NCBI GenBank assembly: GCA_946183145.1
Contig: CAMGZM010000014.1
Location: forward strand, 1-60,373
Reading direction: 5' to 3'
Length of the DNA: 60,373 nucleotides
DNA from: an uncultured Fretibacterium sp.
GTDB lineage: Bacteria > Synergistota > Synergistia > Synergistales > Aminobacteriaceae
Shown: in pieces, positions 9,444-19,372 of the stretch
How positions within the stretch are numbered: position 1 is the first letter of the stretch
Layout: each line of letters starts with the position of its first letter
Made by a program: the position numbers and the translations under genes
Notes under the pieces: generated by a model
What the model saw: the letters and a program-made list of their open reading frames with translations, nothing else
What the model was told of the DNA's origin: nothing
Databases searched by the model: none

Positions 9444-9498
9444 GGCCGTATACCAATCTTCACCTAAAGCCCTTGCCTTTAGGCGTGGGGTAGTTTAC
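9380..9498 (+). ncRNA. Candidate omega RNA (TnpB guide RNA) at the element's right end
   Basis: In this family the guide RNA scaffold is transcribed from the 3' part of tnpB through the right end, and the guide is the sequence just outside the element. A stable hairpin CCTAAAG/CTTTAGG with a 7-nt loop lies at 9463-9483, followed by GGCGTGGGG. The extent is a guess based on family knowledge. Confidence 0.35.
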
Positions 9499-9553
9499 CA
9501 CAGGGCTATTGCTATAACCACAAACGCAAAAGAAAAAGGAAGAATAATCTCGC

Positions 9554-11419
9554 ATGGCAGACAGCAAAGACTATCAGAAACTCGCCCAAAATTTATTGGT
9601 CTCCGCGCAAAATGGCAATGCTAAATCACAGTATCAGCTCGCAGTACTGTACAATGACGGAAAAGGCGTTGAGAAAAATTACACTGAAGCCGCAAAATGG
9701 TATCTCATGGCCGCAAAGCAGGGGCATCAAAAAGCACAGCTCTATTTAGCTCTCCTCCTGATTAACGGAAAAGGTGTTCCGAAAAATTACAAACAGGCCG
9801 CGCAATGGTTAGCTAAATCGGCGCAGCAGGGCGAGCAGAAGTCCCAATACTATTTAGGAATGCTTTACTATAAGGGAGCAGGAGTCGAAAAGAATCTTGA
9901 CAACGCAACTCTCTGGCTTAAACTTTCAGCCAATCAGGGGAACAAAGACGCTCAGAAACTACTTGACGAAATTATGACACTTGATATGCCTGTGCTTGAT
10001 GATATTGACAATGACGATGACATTAACGCTGCTAATGATATGCCGAAGGAGCAGCCCAGCCGGTCAAAATCAGGGATATTTCTTGCGGCTGTTCTGTTTG
10101 CTGCTGTGCTTTTTGCGGGAGCAGGCGCGGTATATTATTTCCTGAACGGGCGTAACTTTGAGCATGATATTATTCAGTTCGACGCAGGAAATATTGATGT
10201 CTTCAAACTGGCCGCATACGGAAGTCCCAAACAGCTTAAAGAAGCCGTAAAGCATGGCGCAATTTTCAATGTTGAATGGAATATGCTTGATACACATGGA
10301 GCTGATACAGAGGAATCGATTTTTGAGAGCGGCGAAACTCCCCTTCACCGGGCCGCCTCACTCAACAGGAATCCCGAAAGTATAAAGTTCCTCATATCGC
10401 AGGGGCTTGATGTCAATGCTGTGGCTACCGCCGGCACTATGCTGGTCGGGACTCCTTTGTACTGCGCTGTGGTGCATGGAAACACTGAGGCCGCAAGAGA
10501 GCTTCTTAAAGCCGGGGCAGATCCTAATGCGTATTCGGATTCAGGAAATATGCTGCAAATTTTAGCGTGCTCAGACAATAATCCATCATCAAAAAGCATA
10601 GCAGAGCTTCTCATAAAATACGGCGCGAACGTCAACGGGCATAATGAAACCGACAGAAAAAGGAATATGATCAAACCGCGTTCATCATGGACTTCAGAAA
10701 AGCCTTTCGACAATATTCTTGATGATGTTTATGACGGAGATGTAAGAGTTTTCATTGCGTCATCCGTTCCGCTTACTTTGGCTGTGCTTTATGATAATCC
10801 CGAAATGGTCGACTGGCTTCTTGATGAAAAAGCTGACCCTAATATAAGCAATATCGAAGGCAGAATAGCAATGCACTATGCGGAAGAATTTCCAGACGAC
10901 TCAAAAATGAAACGCTCAAAAGCCTTCAGAAGACTCAAAGCCGCGACTGAGAAAAGCATAAAGCAGAATGTAACATCAGCAAAAGATTATGAGAGCGCGA
11001 AATATCTTAATGACTTGCTCGCGTTAAAGAAAGTGCCTGACTATATCAGGAACAAGGGCAGCTTCTTCTGCAATCCTGATTTCCTGAAATCCGGCGGAGT
11101 TGTTGAGATCAAGAATGCGGGCGGCGCAAACGTCAATATGCGCTCACAGCCTAACATGCAGGCCAGAATTATAGCCCAGCTTAATGAAAACAGCCCCGCA
11201 GATTTTCCGATGTACGCAGGCGAATGGACTAACCTTAATGGCGAGCGGTGGATTATGACACAGTATTTTGACGACAGCACAAAAGACATTGAGACAGCAT
11301 GGATTTTCGGAAAATACACAGGGATTATGACGGGGGAAGAATACGCGGTGCTTTTAGACGGCATTGTTGAAGCTGAAGCTGAGTATGGCACCGAAGAGAC
11401 TCGCTCATTGACGCAGTAA
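9554..11419 (+). CDS. Sel1-repeat / transmembrane / ankyrin / SH3 protein
   Basis: A 621-residue multidomain protein. Three or more Sel1-like repeats occupy residues about 10-140 (for example YQLAVLYNDGKGVEKNYTEA). An acidic linker leads to one membrane helix at about 174-196. Ankyrin repeats follow at about 250-440 (GETPLHRAA, GTPLYCAVVHGN, AGADPNA). An SH3-like domain lies near 515-590 (NVNMRSQPNMQARI). The Sel1 part should be cytoplasmic and the ankyrin/SH3 part outside, which suggests a protein-interaction or envelope-stress role; no enzyme motif is seen. The frame stops at 11419, but the -1 frame continues sensibly to 11562, so the original C-terminus may be frameshifted. A ribosome-binding GGAAGAA lies upstream. 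Confidence 0.8.
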   Translation: MADSKDYQKLAQNLLVSAQNGNAKSQYQLAVLYNDGKGVEKNYTEAAKWYLMAAKQGHQKAQLYLALLLINGKGVPKNYKQAAQWLAKSAQQGEQKSQYYLGMLYYKGAGVEKNLDNATLWLKLSANQGNKDAQKLLDEIMTLDMPVLDDIDNDDDINAANDMPKEQPSRSKSGIFLAAVLFAAVLFAGAGAVYYFLNGRNFEHDIIQFDAGNIDVFKLAAYGSPKQLKEAVKHGAIFNVEWNMLDTHGADTEESIFESGETPLHRAASLNRNPESIKFLISQGLDVNAVATAGTMLVGTPLYCAVVHGNTEAARELLKAGADPNAYSDSGNMLQILACSDNNPSSKSIAELLIKYGANVNGHNETDRKRNMIKPRSSWTSEKPFDNILDDVYDGDVRVFIASSVPLTLAVLYDNPEMVDWLLDEKADPNISNIEGRIAMHYAEEFPDDSKMKRSKAFRRLKAATEKSIKQNVTSAKDYESAKYLNDLLALKKVPDYIRNKGSFFCNPDFLKSGGVVEIKNAGGANVNMRSQPNMQARIIAQLNENSPADFPMYAGEWTNLNGERWIMTQYFDDSTKDIETAWIFGKYTGIMTGEEYAVLLDGIVEAEAEYGTEETRSLTQ

Positions 11420-11427
11420 GAAACAAC

Positions 11428-11562
11428 ATGTATTACAGCTTTTATCCCAAAGAGGCCGGCTATCTGCCTGTAGAACAGCAGTGCGAAAGAGTCTTCAGTA
11501 ATTACACATGGCGCACTGAAAAAACGGATGATGAAAGATGCGTCAAAAGGCCAGCTTCTTAA
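11428..11562 (+). pseudogene. Possible frameshifted C-terminal tail of the Sel1/ankyrin protein
   Basis: A short frame reads MYYSFYPKEAGYLPVEQQ and continues to a TAA at 11560-11562. It extends upstream into the end of the preceding gene as LIDAVRNN in a different frame. The composition looks like real protein, and a one-base loss near 11395-11410 would join it to the upstream gene. No ribosome-binding site precedes it. It could instead be an independent 44-residue peptide. Confidence 0.35.
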
Positions 11563-11587
11563 TTATGGCCAAGCTGAATTTTGACGC
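11540..11587. repeat. Long imperfect hairpin
   Basis: GCGTCAAAA (11540-11548) pairs with TTTTGACGC (11579-11587), and inside it CAGCTT (11552-11557) pairs with AAGCTG (11571-11576), leaving a 13-nt loop. It sits between the convergent Sel1 gene and the GH3 pseudogene and could terminate either transcript, although no long T run follows. Confidence 0.5.
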
Positions 11588-11615
11588 ACACATCTGAAAA
11601 CGTGTGGTGAACTTT

Positions 11616-14222
11616 TCACACAGAAAGTTTCAGGAAGAATTTACCCTCCGCAGTACTGTCAGCCATGTGGCACGGACTCACGGCATCCTGAAGAACTTTG
11701 CGGCGGTACTGTATCATTTCGGCGTAAAGCGCATGAGTTCCGGGTTCGTTGAAGAGTATTCTGACTGTCCTCGATGTACCCAAAATTTTGGTGCATTCTT
11801 TTGCTGACTCATCCCTGAGAACATGAGACATTCCCGCGGCCATGCTGAAATTATTTCCCCAGTTCATCGGCTCAAGCACAAGGCTATAGCTTCCTTCTTA
11901 ATCGTCATGTATGAACACGTAATCCGATATGAGAATACCCGTTTTCCTGACAAACGTTTGAACAGCGCGGTAAACGTTTTCTTCCGTTATGCCATCCATC
12001 GCTTGAATGTCATAGTCTCTTGGGCAAAGTCCTGTTACGGTTACAGAATTATTGCGGACTTCCTCACAGCGCACGAGAATATTTGTGCAGTACCTGTAAA
12101 GCCCGGAAAATCCCGACACTATTACGCGGTATTCTCCTCCCGGCAAAAGCTCATGAGCGAGGATAGTTTTCGACTCGTTCAGCGGCATAAACTCGTAGAA
12201 ATTCGCTGAGAGATCAATCTCGTACATGTCAGTATTAGGTACAGCCCGCGCAATGAAGGCTTCACCGTCTGCAAGAAAATTATTCCTGTACTTAACGTTC
12301 TTCATGTTGTCCCGGATGATGTCAGCGTAAATAGTGTAGCTCCCTGTGCCGTCAGCTATAACTTCAGCGAGTGAAGGCCATATATCTTTTACGAGAGGCA
12401 ATATATTTCCGTCCTTGCAGCGCGTGAAAATTTCACGGAGTTCCTTTGCTCTTTCGGGTTCGGGGGCTATGCGGCTGTTGAGCTTTTTGCGTCTGTCATC
12501 GGGGAATCGTTTCAGCTCGCTTATGCGTCCGGCCTCAATGTCATTGCAGAGTTTTTCCCAGTCTTTAGCGAGTCTCTGAATGCTGCTGAGGAATATATAT
12601 GCGTCAGGAGCGTAGATAGTTGTGATGTCCTTTTCACGGAGCGCAAAGAACAAGCGGGGGTACTCAAGATACATAAGCTCATCAGGGAATAAAATCTCAG
12701 CGGGTGAAGTAATATCGGCTTTCTTCTGTGAAAGGCTTGCGCGTACATTCTCATTGCAGAACTCAGAGAGGAGAAGCCCCGTTAATGTGCTTGTGTATTT
12801 CGTATCGAGATTCCGAATCGGATTGCGGTAAAACAGGCTCTCGGCCATGATGAAAACTTTTTTGCCCGCTAACATTCTTTCCATCTCACGCAGGTACGGC
12901 GCAATGTGCTTTTGCGTTACGGGAAGCCTCTTAGGGACTCCGATACGGCCATAAGACAGAGTATAGGCGGTAATATCCTCGTCAGTGAAGATAAATGACT
13001 CGTCAATTCGCCGGGCTAAGTCAATCATAGGCTGGTACGTGTCGTAATTCGTCAGCGGAAGGCGCGAACGGTAACCGTTAATTGTTCCTATTTCGGAGAA
13101 GTTGTAGCGCAGTCCGTAATCTGATTTCCCGCCGTTTTCCAGAATGTTATACAGCGCACGTATCTGGAACTCTTGAACAGTTTCCGGCACTGTACGATTG
13201 TCATTGTAGAGAAGTCCCCCGGCTGAAAAACTCTCTGTGTTCTCATCAGACAGGAAATATTTTGTCATGTTGTTGAGGTCATCAATCTGTCTTGGAGGAT
13301 ATAATTTTGACGGCTCAAGAGGCTTTATGATTTTTGCGTAAGGAGTCAGAAGCTCAAAGATTTTCCTGCGTATATCTTCTGCAACATTTCCCTTTTTGAG
13401 CATAAATCCGCCTTCGAACATCAAGAGATGTGCAATCGTATCATCAGCATAAAAGCCGTAATGAAAAATAGTATCACAAATTTTCTTGAAGCCCTGCGCG
13501 TATCTCAGAAGCTGTTCATCGTTCTTGCTTGACTGCATGGCTGAAGAGCTGTTCACGAAATACACATATCCTATGAGCTGAGGCAGAAGACATATATTCC
13601 CCGCTTTGCCGAATGCGTTAACACTGAACGCGCAATCTTCCGCAAACTCTATTGACGGGTCAAAACGCAGATTATTTTTCCTGATGAAGTCCGCGCTGTA
13701 CAGCTTGTGCGTAACCATTCCGAACATGCCGCAGAAAATCTTTTTGCCGTCCCATGTGTCTTTGTTCACGACAATCTCCTCGCGTGTCTGATTCCATAAC
13801 ACTGTCTCATTCAGGATCAATGACGCTTCACTCTCAAGCTCAACTTCACGGCGGAATGCGCAAAAGTCCGCCCCTGTCCTCTTGATGTGGCGCAATGCTG
13901 TCTTCAGGCATTCGGGCGTGTACATGTCATCACCGTCAAGGAAGCCGATGTATTCACCCGCAGCAAGGTCAATCCCTCTGTTTCTGGGACTTGACGGCGT
14001 GTGGTGCGAATCGTGGAGAATTTCTGCCCTCACATTCTCACAGCCTCCGAGAAGCTCAATAACCTGACGCTCGTATTCTTCCGCTGAGTTATGGATGACG
14101 ACTACCCACTCTATATTCTCAAAGCCGAGTGTCTGATTCTTCATTGACTCAATCGTCATCCTGAACATATGAAGGCCGACGTTGTGCAGCGGGGTAATAA
14201 TTGAAACCTCATATTTTTTCAT
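11616..14222 (-). pseudogene. Glycosyltransferase 2 / GH3-type acyl-amido synthetase fusion with in-frame stop
   Basis: Residues 1-330 form a GT-A glycosyltransferase of family 2: SIITPLHNVG start, nucleotide-sugar DGDD in YIGFLDGDDMYTPE, and PSSPRNRGIDLA. Residues about 345-774 look like a GH3 adenylate-forming amido synthetase (LTNYDTY, SANFYEF, VIVSGFSGLYRYC). A TAA at 11898-11900 follows YVFIHDD. The same frame then runs on as EGSYSLVLEPMNWG to 11616 and looks like the GH3 C-terminus, giving 868 residues if the stop is ignored. The stop removes only the last 94 residues. The GT2-GH3 fusion is unusual. It neighbours a ligase and a condensation-like gene on the same strand, suggesting a small acyl or amide conjugation pathway, now decayed. 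Confidence 0.7.
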
Positions 14223-14257
14223 GAAAGATCACCTGTAATTTATAGTTTTGCGATGAG

Positions 14258-16042
14258 CTAAATAAGCCGCTCATGTGAAGCAAGAAATTCTGTTGCGTCA
14301 AAATCACTGCTGTATATGAAATCAAGATTGTATGATGTCATATTCGAGTCGCGTTTTCTGGTTATGGATATGTCATCAGCAACGAAGGAGATAATTTTTG
14401 TGCTCTCGCTCTTTTTGCGCTGTTTGTCGAAATCGTACAACTGCCCGCTGTCCTCAAACGTAATCCGCATGAAATTCCTGAAGCATATGCAGTGAAGATA
14501 TATATCTCCTACATCATCAAAGGCATTCAGGATTCTTTCAGTGAGCATTTCCTCGCAGTCGAGTCTTATACGGCTGGCTTTCTTGGGACGGAACCCGAAC
14601 TCAAGCGCGTAATCCTCAATCATGGCCGCCAATGGTGTTATTGCGTATGACGTGTTCTTTATGCCGACTTCAAGAACGCAGACTCCTTTTTCGAGTTCGT
14701 TATCAAGCTCCATTTTCCGCAGACGTTTCAACATGTCCGTATGAAGAGTCCTCTGGTCAACTTTCCCCGTTGCGTTAAGCGGGAATGTGTCATAGATGAA
14801 GAAATACGCCGGGACTTTGAACGAGCCTAGCTTTTCTCGAAGATATTTTCTCGCTGCGTTCTCGTCGAAATTCGCACCCGCCTCAAGAGTTACGCACGCG
14901 CCAAGATTTTCGCCGTAAAGTCTGTCCTTGAAGCCGAAAACCCTGCACTCTTTCACGCCGTGTATGTTGACTGCTTCCGCTTCTATTTCGGTGGGAGTGA
15001 TATTTTCACCGCCCTTTATGATAATGTCCTTGATACGTCCCATAATGCGGACATTGCCCTCATCATCCATAACGCTGTCTTCAGGGCGAATCATAATGAA
15101 GACGGAAGCTGTTTCAGTCATGCCCAACATGTTAAGAAACGTTGAATGATTCAGGGCGGCTTCAAACCTCGTAAACTGCACCGGGCTTGTGTAGCTTCCT
15201 GCAATCGCGCACATTCTGATGAACGGGGCGCATTTGTCCGTGAACTCTTTGCTGTCTATTATGCTCTGATAGACCGCACCGACTGACCATAAATCAGTGA
15301 TGCTTTCACGCTGGACTATGTCGGCTATATCCTGCGCCTTGACTTTTTCAGGGATATAGACAGTTCCGCCAAGAGCCAAATACATGCAGGGCACTCCAAG
15401 CCCAAACGCATGGAACAGATGAAGCGCAACACATGCCTTGTCGCCAAGTACGGATTTGCACTCTTCCGCCATTCTCAAAACGATATTTATCATGAAATAC
15501 TGCGACGTAAGTACGGCCTTCGGGAATGCTGTTGTACCTGAAGTGTATATGATGTATGCGTCATCCCGTACGTTTCTTGTGTCGTCAATCTCCTTTAACG
15601 GCGCGGAGTCAAAATCAGTCTCAAAGAGTGAGAACAATTTATCCTCAGGAAGCCCGAAAGACTGCGCGAGGGATTTTGCCTCGGAGATTTCGCCCTTTGT
15701 GTCGTGAGTCGTCCCGTAAAAAGCGTACTTGCTGTCAGTGAACGTTACCAGCTGCGCAACATCATCAACCGTGTAATTTGAGTTCAGGCACACAGCAACC
15801 GCCCCCGCATGTACAATCCCCTAATAGACGCAGAGCCATTCAGGGCACGCGCTTGACCAAAGCACAACATGATCTCCGCTATTCACGCCGTGTTCAATGA
15901 GAAATGATGACACGTGATCTATTTTTGCCATTAAGCTGGAATAAGTCAGGCACTTTTCACCCATAACTACAGCGGGCTTGCCTGGATTTTTCTTTGCGTT
16001 CTCCTGAAGTATGTCGTAATATTTCTGTTCTGTGAAATTCAT
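14258..16042 (-). pseudogene. Adenylate-forming ligase with RsbW-like C-terminal domain, in-frame TAG
   Basis: An acyl-CoA/amino-acid-ligase-type AMP-binding protein: core motif YIYTSGTTAFPKAV, NMLGMTETASVF, GRIKDIIIKGGENITP and the lysine-containing NATGKVDQRTL. The start is MNFTEQKYYDILQENA at 16042. A TAG at 15821-15823 interrupts PEWLCVY-GIVHAGAVAVCL, where relatives have a hydrophobic residue or tryptophan. Both sides are in the same frame and give 594 residues. After about residue 465 a further 130 residues resemble a HATPase_c_2/RsbW-type domain (SRIRLDCEEMLTERI), an unexpected fusion. A downstream restart at 15793 would lack part of the adenylation fold. It abuts the condensation-like gene and probably shared a transcript with it. 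Confidence 0.7.
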
Positions 16043-16043
16043 A

Positions 16044-17362
16044 TTACACTCTCTTCAGCCTTTCAAGATTCATTATGTTGTGAGTAACAAGCCTGTTGTC
16101 CGTAATTTTTGCGTCAATTCCGGCGGAACTCAGCTTGCGGCAAATTGAGTTTGCTATCTTGTCGCTGTCGTAACGCTGTACTGATGCTATGCTCATCTCA
16201 TCGCGGTATGTGGTAATTTGCAGGAAAGATACGCCGAACGGAGAGTCTATTGTGATATTCTCGAAAAGGTCATCTGCTCCTTCAGACATGTCAAGTATTC
16301 CCAAGTATGTTATGCCCATTGAGACGGACTTTGCTATTTCTGCTGTCTGCGTGGTAAGCTCGCGGCTCTTTGCGATTATTCCTTCAGGCGCGGCCTCAAA
16401 TCCTCTAAGTCTCTGCGATTTGTCGTACAGAATCCCGGCGAAATTCTCCGGCTTCCTCTGAAGGGTTATCATCTCGCGTAAACGTTTGCACTGCTCCTCA
16501 ATTGGTGCGCTATATTCCGAAAGGCTTGACGACAGAAAGACCGACTCCGAAAAATTCACGATTGTTTCGGCGTTGAAGACTCTGCGGAGGTCAGCAGGAA
16601 GAACCAGAAAAATATTCTTGTCGGTGCCGTATGCTTCACGTATTGCGTTCGAGGTAATGTACAAAAGAAAAGGTACGAAGCTCGTGTTATGACTCTTTGC
16701 GGCCTTGAGGAAGTGTGATGTGCTGAGTGTGATTCGTATGATTCTGCTTGACGGTGAATCAACGCTGTAATTCTCTTCAGGAAACGTGAATATATCTTCG
16801 GGGATTTCGGGCTTGTATGACGGAATTGCGTCCTTTCTTGCGTAAAACTCGTAGGGGTTGAGATTGGATTCTGTTTGCCATTCGCTTTTGTCGGGAGCTT
16901 TTGAGCGTATCACACCATTGAAGTAATCATCAGGCAGTCCCTTTACGTGAACGGCATAACGGCAAATCACAGCTTTCACGAATCTGCTGAGTCCGCTCCA
17001 GTCTGAGAGACCGTGATACAGGGAGAATGTTACTTCATTTTCTCTGACGGGTCAGACTGGAAGCAGAACAAGTAACCGTTCATATCACTTGTGGCGAAAT
17101 CATAACGATATTCTGACGGGAGCAGCGCAACATGATTGTGATTCTCCTAGTAGAATAATCTTCCGTCTTTAAGCACTGTCTGAACTGAAAACTCCGGGAA
17201 CAATCTCAATGCCTCGTCAGCGGCCATGATTAACGCCTGATGATTCACGGGTGCTTTGAAGGTGAGATTTAATCTTATGTCCATTGTCATGCCTGGCTCT
17301 GAAGCTGTGAAGTAAAAATATTTGTCTGAAGCTCCTAATTCACGCAATATACATCCCTCCAA
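16044..17362 (-). pseudogene. Condensation-domain-like acyltransferase, nonsense and frameshift
   Basis: The frame opens at 17362 (SDKYFYFTASEPGM), resembling the N-terminus of alcohol-acetyltransferase or NRPS condensation proteins. A TAG at 17147-17149 follows KDGRLFY. The frame continues ENHNHVALLPSEYRYDF to about 17050, where one A appears lost from an A run; restoring it gives SEKNEVTFSLYHGLSDWSGL and joins the downstream frame that ends at 16044. HGLSDWSG stands where the catalytic HHxxxDG motif is expected and is itself degenerate. A further upstream peptide, MKEVQPLEEEKYQFWRDVY from ATG 17403, is in another frame and may be the true start, implying another indel. The gene is clearly broken unless all lesions are sequencing artefacts. 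Confidence 0.6.
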
Positions 17363-17854
17363 AACTGATATTTTTCCTCTTCAAGCGGCTGTACTTCCTT
17401 CATTATTTCCGCCCTCATTCCGTCATTGAATGTGCATGTCAGAACGGGAGTTTGAGAAGTTCATTGAAGTATGATTCAAAACTTGCACATATTATACATG
17501 TGATATAACTTGCGGCGTTACATAATTTTTTCGTTGCCGTGCATCTTACACAAAAGGAAGTTACATCACTCCCAATTCAATATTGTTTTCCACATTCACA
17601 GTGAGAAAATTTATCGGAATCATGTCAGCAAAATTATTCTTGCAATGAGGAGTCATTACGTTCGTCACAAAAAATTCACTCACACGCTTTCACGCACTCC
17701 GTTAAGTTAGCTTTTCGGCACATTGCAGGGGCAGCTGTGAAAGTTTGAAGAATGTAACAAAAAACTTGACCGCGATTTTATGCGCTGGTAAAATGCAAAT
17801 CAACAAAAAAGTTTGACTGATATAATTTCCATGTAACAAAGGAGACTGACTCAC
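17363..17854. other. Intergenic region between the decayed cluster and the iron operon
   Basis: The left edge may hold the true N-terminus of the condensation-like gene (17335-17403, minus strand). A minus-strand TATAAT lies at 17491-17496 but without a convincing -35. The right edge holds the iron-operon promoter elements. I see no further gene, tRNA or repeat; open frames on the minus strand here are shadows of the iron permease gene. Confidence 0.5.
17766..17826 (+). promoter_or_regulatory. Promoter region of the iron-uptake operon
   Basis: TTGACC (17766-17771) and TAAAAT (17789-17794) are separated by 17 nt. A second possible start site is an extended -10, TGATATAAT (17818-17826), with no clear -35. 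A clear Fur box was not recognised, so iron control is only inferred from gene function. Confidence 0.5.
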
Positions 17855-19330
17855 TTGCTTAAGTGTAAGAGGAGCTTTGCGATTTTCGTGGGGCTTGTGT
17901 TTTTGTTGACGCTGATAATTTTTGTTGACGCAAATGTTTCTGAGGCCGCCAAGAAAAAGAAGCATTATGACGACTGGCGCGGAGTTGCGGCTGATATGGC
18001 ACTCGAATTTAACGCGGCAATTGATGACGTTGTGAATGACAAGTACGATGACGCATACAAACATGTTAATGATGCTTACTTCAAGTACTATGAAGTTCAG
18101 GGAGTCGAACGCACGGTTATGTACGCGATTTCGGCGGCGAGAGTCAATCACATTGAGGCTCAATTCAGGGACATCAAGCACGTACTCTTAGGCAACCAGC
18201 AAAAAGAGAAAGGCGAATTGATTCGGCAGATTGAGGCACTAAAGATAAAAGTCTATAAAGACTCAATGGTTCTTGATGGTTACGCGACTGTTGAAGACTC
18301 TGACAGCGTAGGCGAGGCAATTTACGCAGACACAAAAGTTACGCGTTCGGAGATTCTCACGTCAGCAAAAACAGAATCGACAGCGGAAAATCTCACGTCA
18401 GCAAAAGAAACAGCACAAGAAATTTCACCGTCAACCGAAAAATCTTCAGCAGAAAATTCTACGTCAATAGAATCATCAACCACAGAAAAATCATCAGCAC
18501 CAAAAGCACCCGTTAATAGAGACTGGCTGACATTCTTAACGGCATTCGGGCTTCTCGTTCGTGAAGGGCTTGAAGCAATACTCGTTATCGTTGCGATTGT
18601 GGCATATCTCATCAAGACAGGCAACAAGAACATGCTGAAGGGAGTCTATCTCGGCTCATTGGCGGCAATAATTGCGAGCGTGATTCTTGCGTGGGCATTA
18701 GAGACTCTCATGGGTGAACAGAGCGGTGTTGCTCGTGAACTGCTTGAGGGCTGGACGATGTTTCTTGCGGTCGCGGTTCTGTTCTACGTCAGCAACTGGA
18801 TGCTCTCAAAGGCTGACAATATAGCGTGGGAAAACTACATAAGCGGGAAAGTTCAGCAGTCAATCGACTCAAAATCACAATGGACTCTGATTTTTGCGGC
18901 GTTCATTGCAGTGATGAGGGAGGGCGCAGAATTAATCCTCTTTTACTCGGCTGCTTTCACTGGAGGAATGAGCAACCCTGCGTATATCGCTTACGGAATC
19001 GCGGCGGGAGTTCTCGTTCTCGTTATCGTGTGGGTATGCTTCAGATATTTTAGCGTGAGGCTTCCTTTGCGGGCGTTCTTCATGTTCACAAGTATATTGC
19101 TGTTCCTCATGTGCATATCGTTTATGGGGAAGGGCGTTGTTGAGCTGACAGAAGCGGACGTTATTACGGGACGAACGGTCATTCCGGCCATGAAGGGATT
19201 CAGCATTGAGATACTGAGCATATACGACAGGGCGGAGACTCTTATCCCTCAAATAATGCTCGTGATCGCGGCAGTGTGGATTATGCTGCCTCACATTTTC
19301 AGGAAAAAGGATAAATCCCCGGCGAAATAA
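17855..19330 (+). CDS. FTR1-family iron permease
   Basis: A 491-residue inner-membrane iron permease. Residues 1-31 are a signal-like hydrophobic segment, followed by a roughly 200-residue extracytoplasmic domain with a Ser/Thr/Glu-rich linker, then about seven membrane helices. The two FTR1 iron-binding motifs are present as VREGLEAILV (about 230-240) and VMREGAELIL (about 350-360). The translation start is TTG 17855 after AAAGGAG. It heads an operon with P19, a DUF2318 protein, two FtsX-like permeases and an ATPase, the same order as the Campylobacter jejuni p19 iron system, which imports iron delivered to the periplasm. A basic KKKKHYDDW segment follows the signal. Confidence 0.9.
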   Translation: MLKCKRSFAIFVGLVFLLTLIIFVDANVSEAAKKKKHYDDWRGVAADMALEFNAAIDDVVNDKYDDAYKHVNDAYFKYYEVQGVERTVMYAISAARVNHIEAQFRDIKHVLLGNQQKEKGELIRQIEALKIKVYKDSMVLDGYATVEDSDSVGEAIYADTKVTRSEILTSAKTESTAENLTSAKETAQEISPSTEKSSAENSTSIESSTTEKSSAPKAPVNRDWLTFLTAFGLLVREGLEAILVIVAIVAYLIKTGNKNMLKGVYLGSLAAIIASVILAWALETLMGEQSGVARELLEGWTMFLAVAVLFYVSNWMLSKADNIAWENYISGKVQQSIDSKSQWTLIFAAFIAVMREGAELILFYSAAFTGGMSNPAYIAYGIAAGVLVLVIVWVCFRYFSVRLPLRAFFMFTSILLFLMCISFMGKGVVELTEADVITGRTVIPAMKGFSIEILSIYDRAETLIPQIMLVIAAVWIMLPHIFRKKDKSPAK

Positions 19331-19372
19331 TGCAGGGTGTTTATACAAAAATTTTCAGGAGGTAAAAGATTC

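Larger units (their letters stand above)
8012..9498 (+). mobile_element. IS200/IS605-family element carrying tnpB only
   Basis: TTAC at 8008-8011 precedes a left end that contains CCTCTAGCTTTAGCTATGGGG (8053-8073), related to the cores at both window ends. tnpB follows, then a right end with a perfect 7-bp hairpin (9463-9483) and GGCGTGGGGTAGTTTAC. No tnpA is present, so movement would need TnpA supplied elsewhere. The left boundary is inferred from TTAC and from partial similarity to the terminal copies. The right boundary near 9498 is approximate. Confidence 0.65.

Noticed and set aside
11898-17149. Stop-codon recoding (TAG/TAA read as amino acid)
   Set aside because: Both TAA and TAG are involved, a frameshift accompanies them, and many clean genes in the window end with TAA or TAG.
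17702-18181. A 159-residue minus-strand frame
   Set aside because: It overlaps the FTR1 gene in antisense, has atypical composition and no ribosome-binding site.
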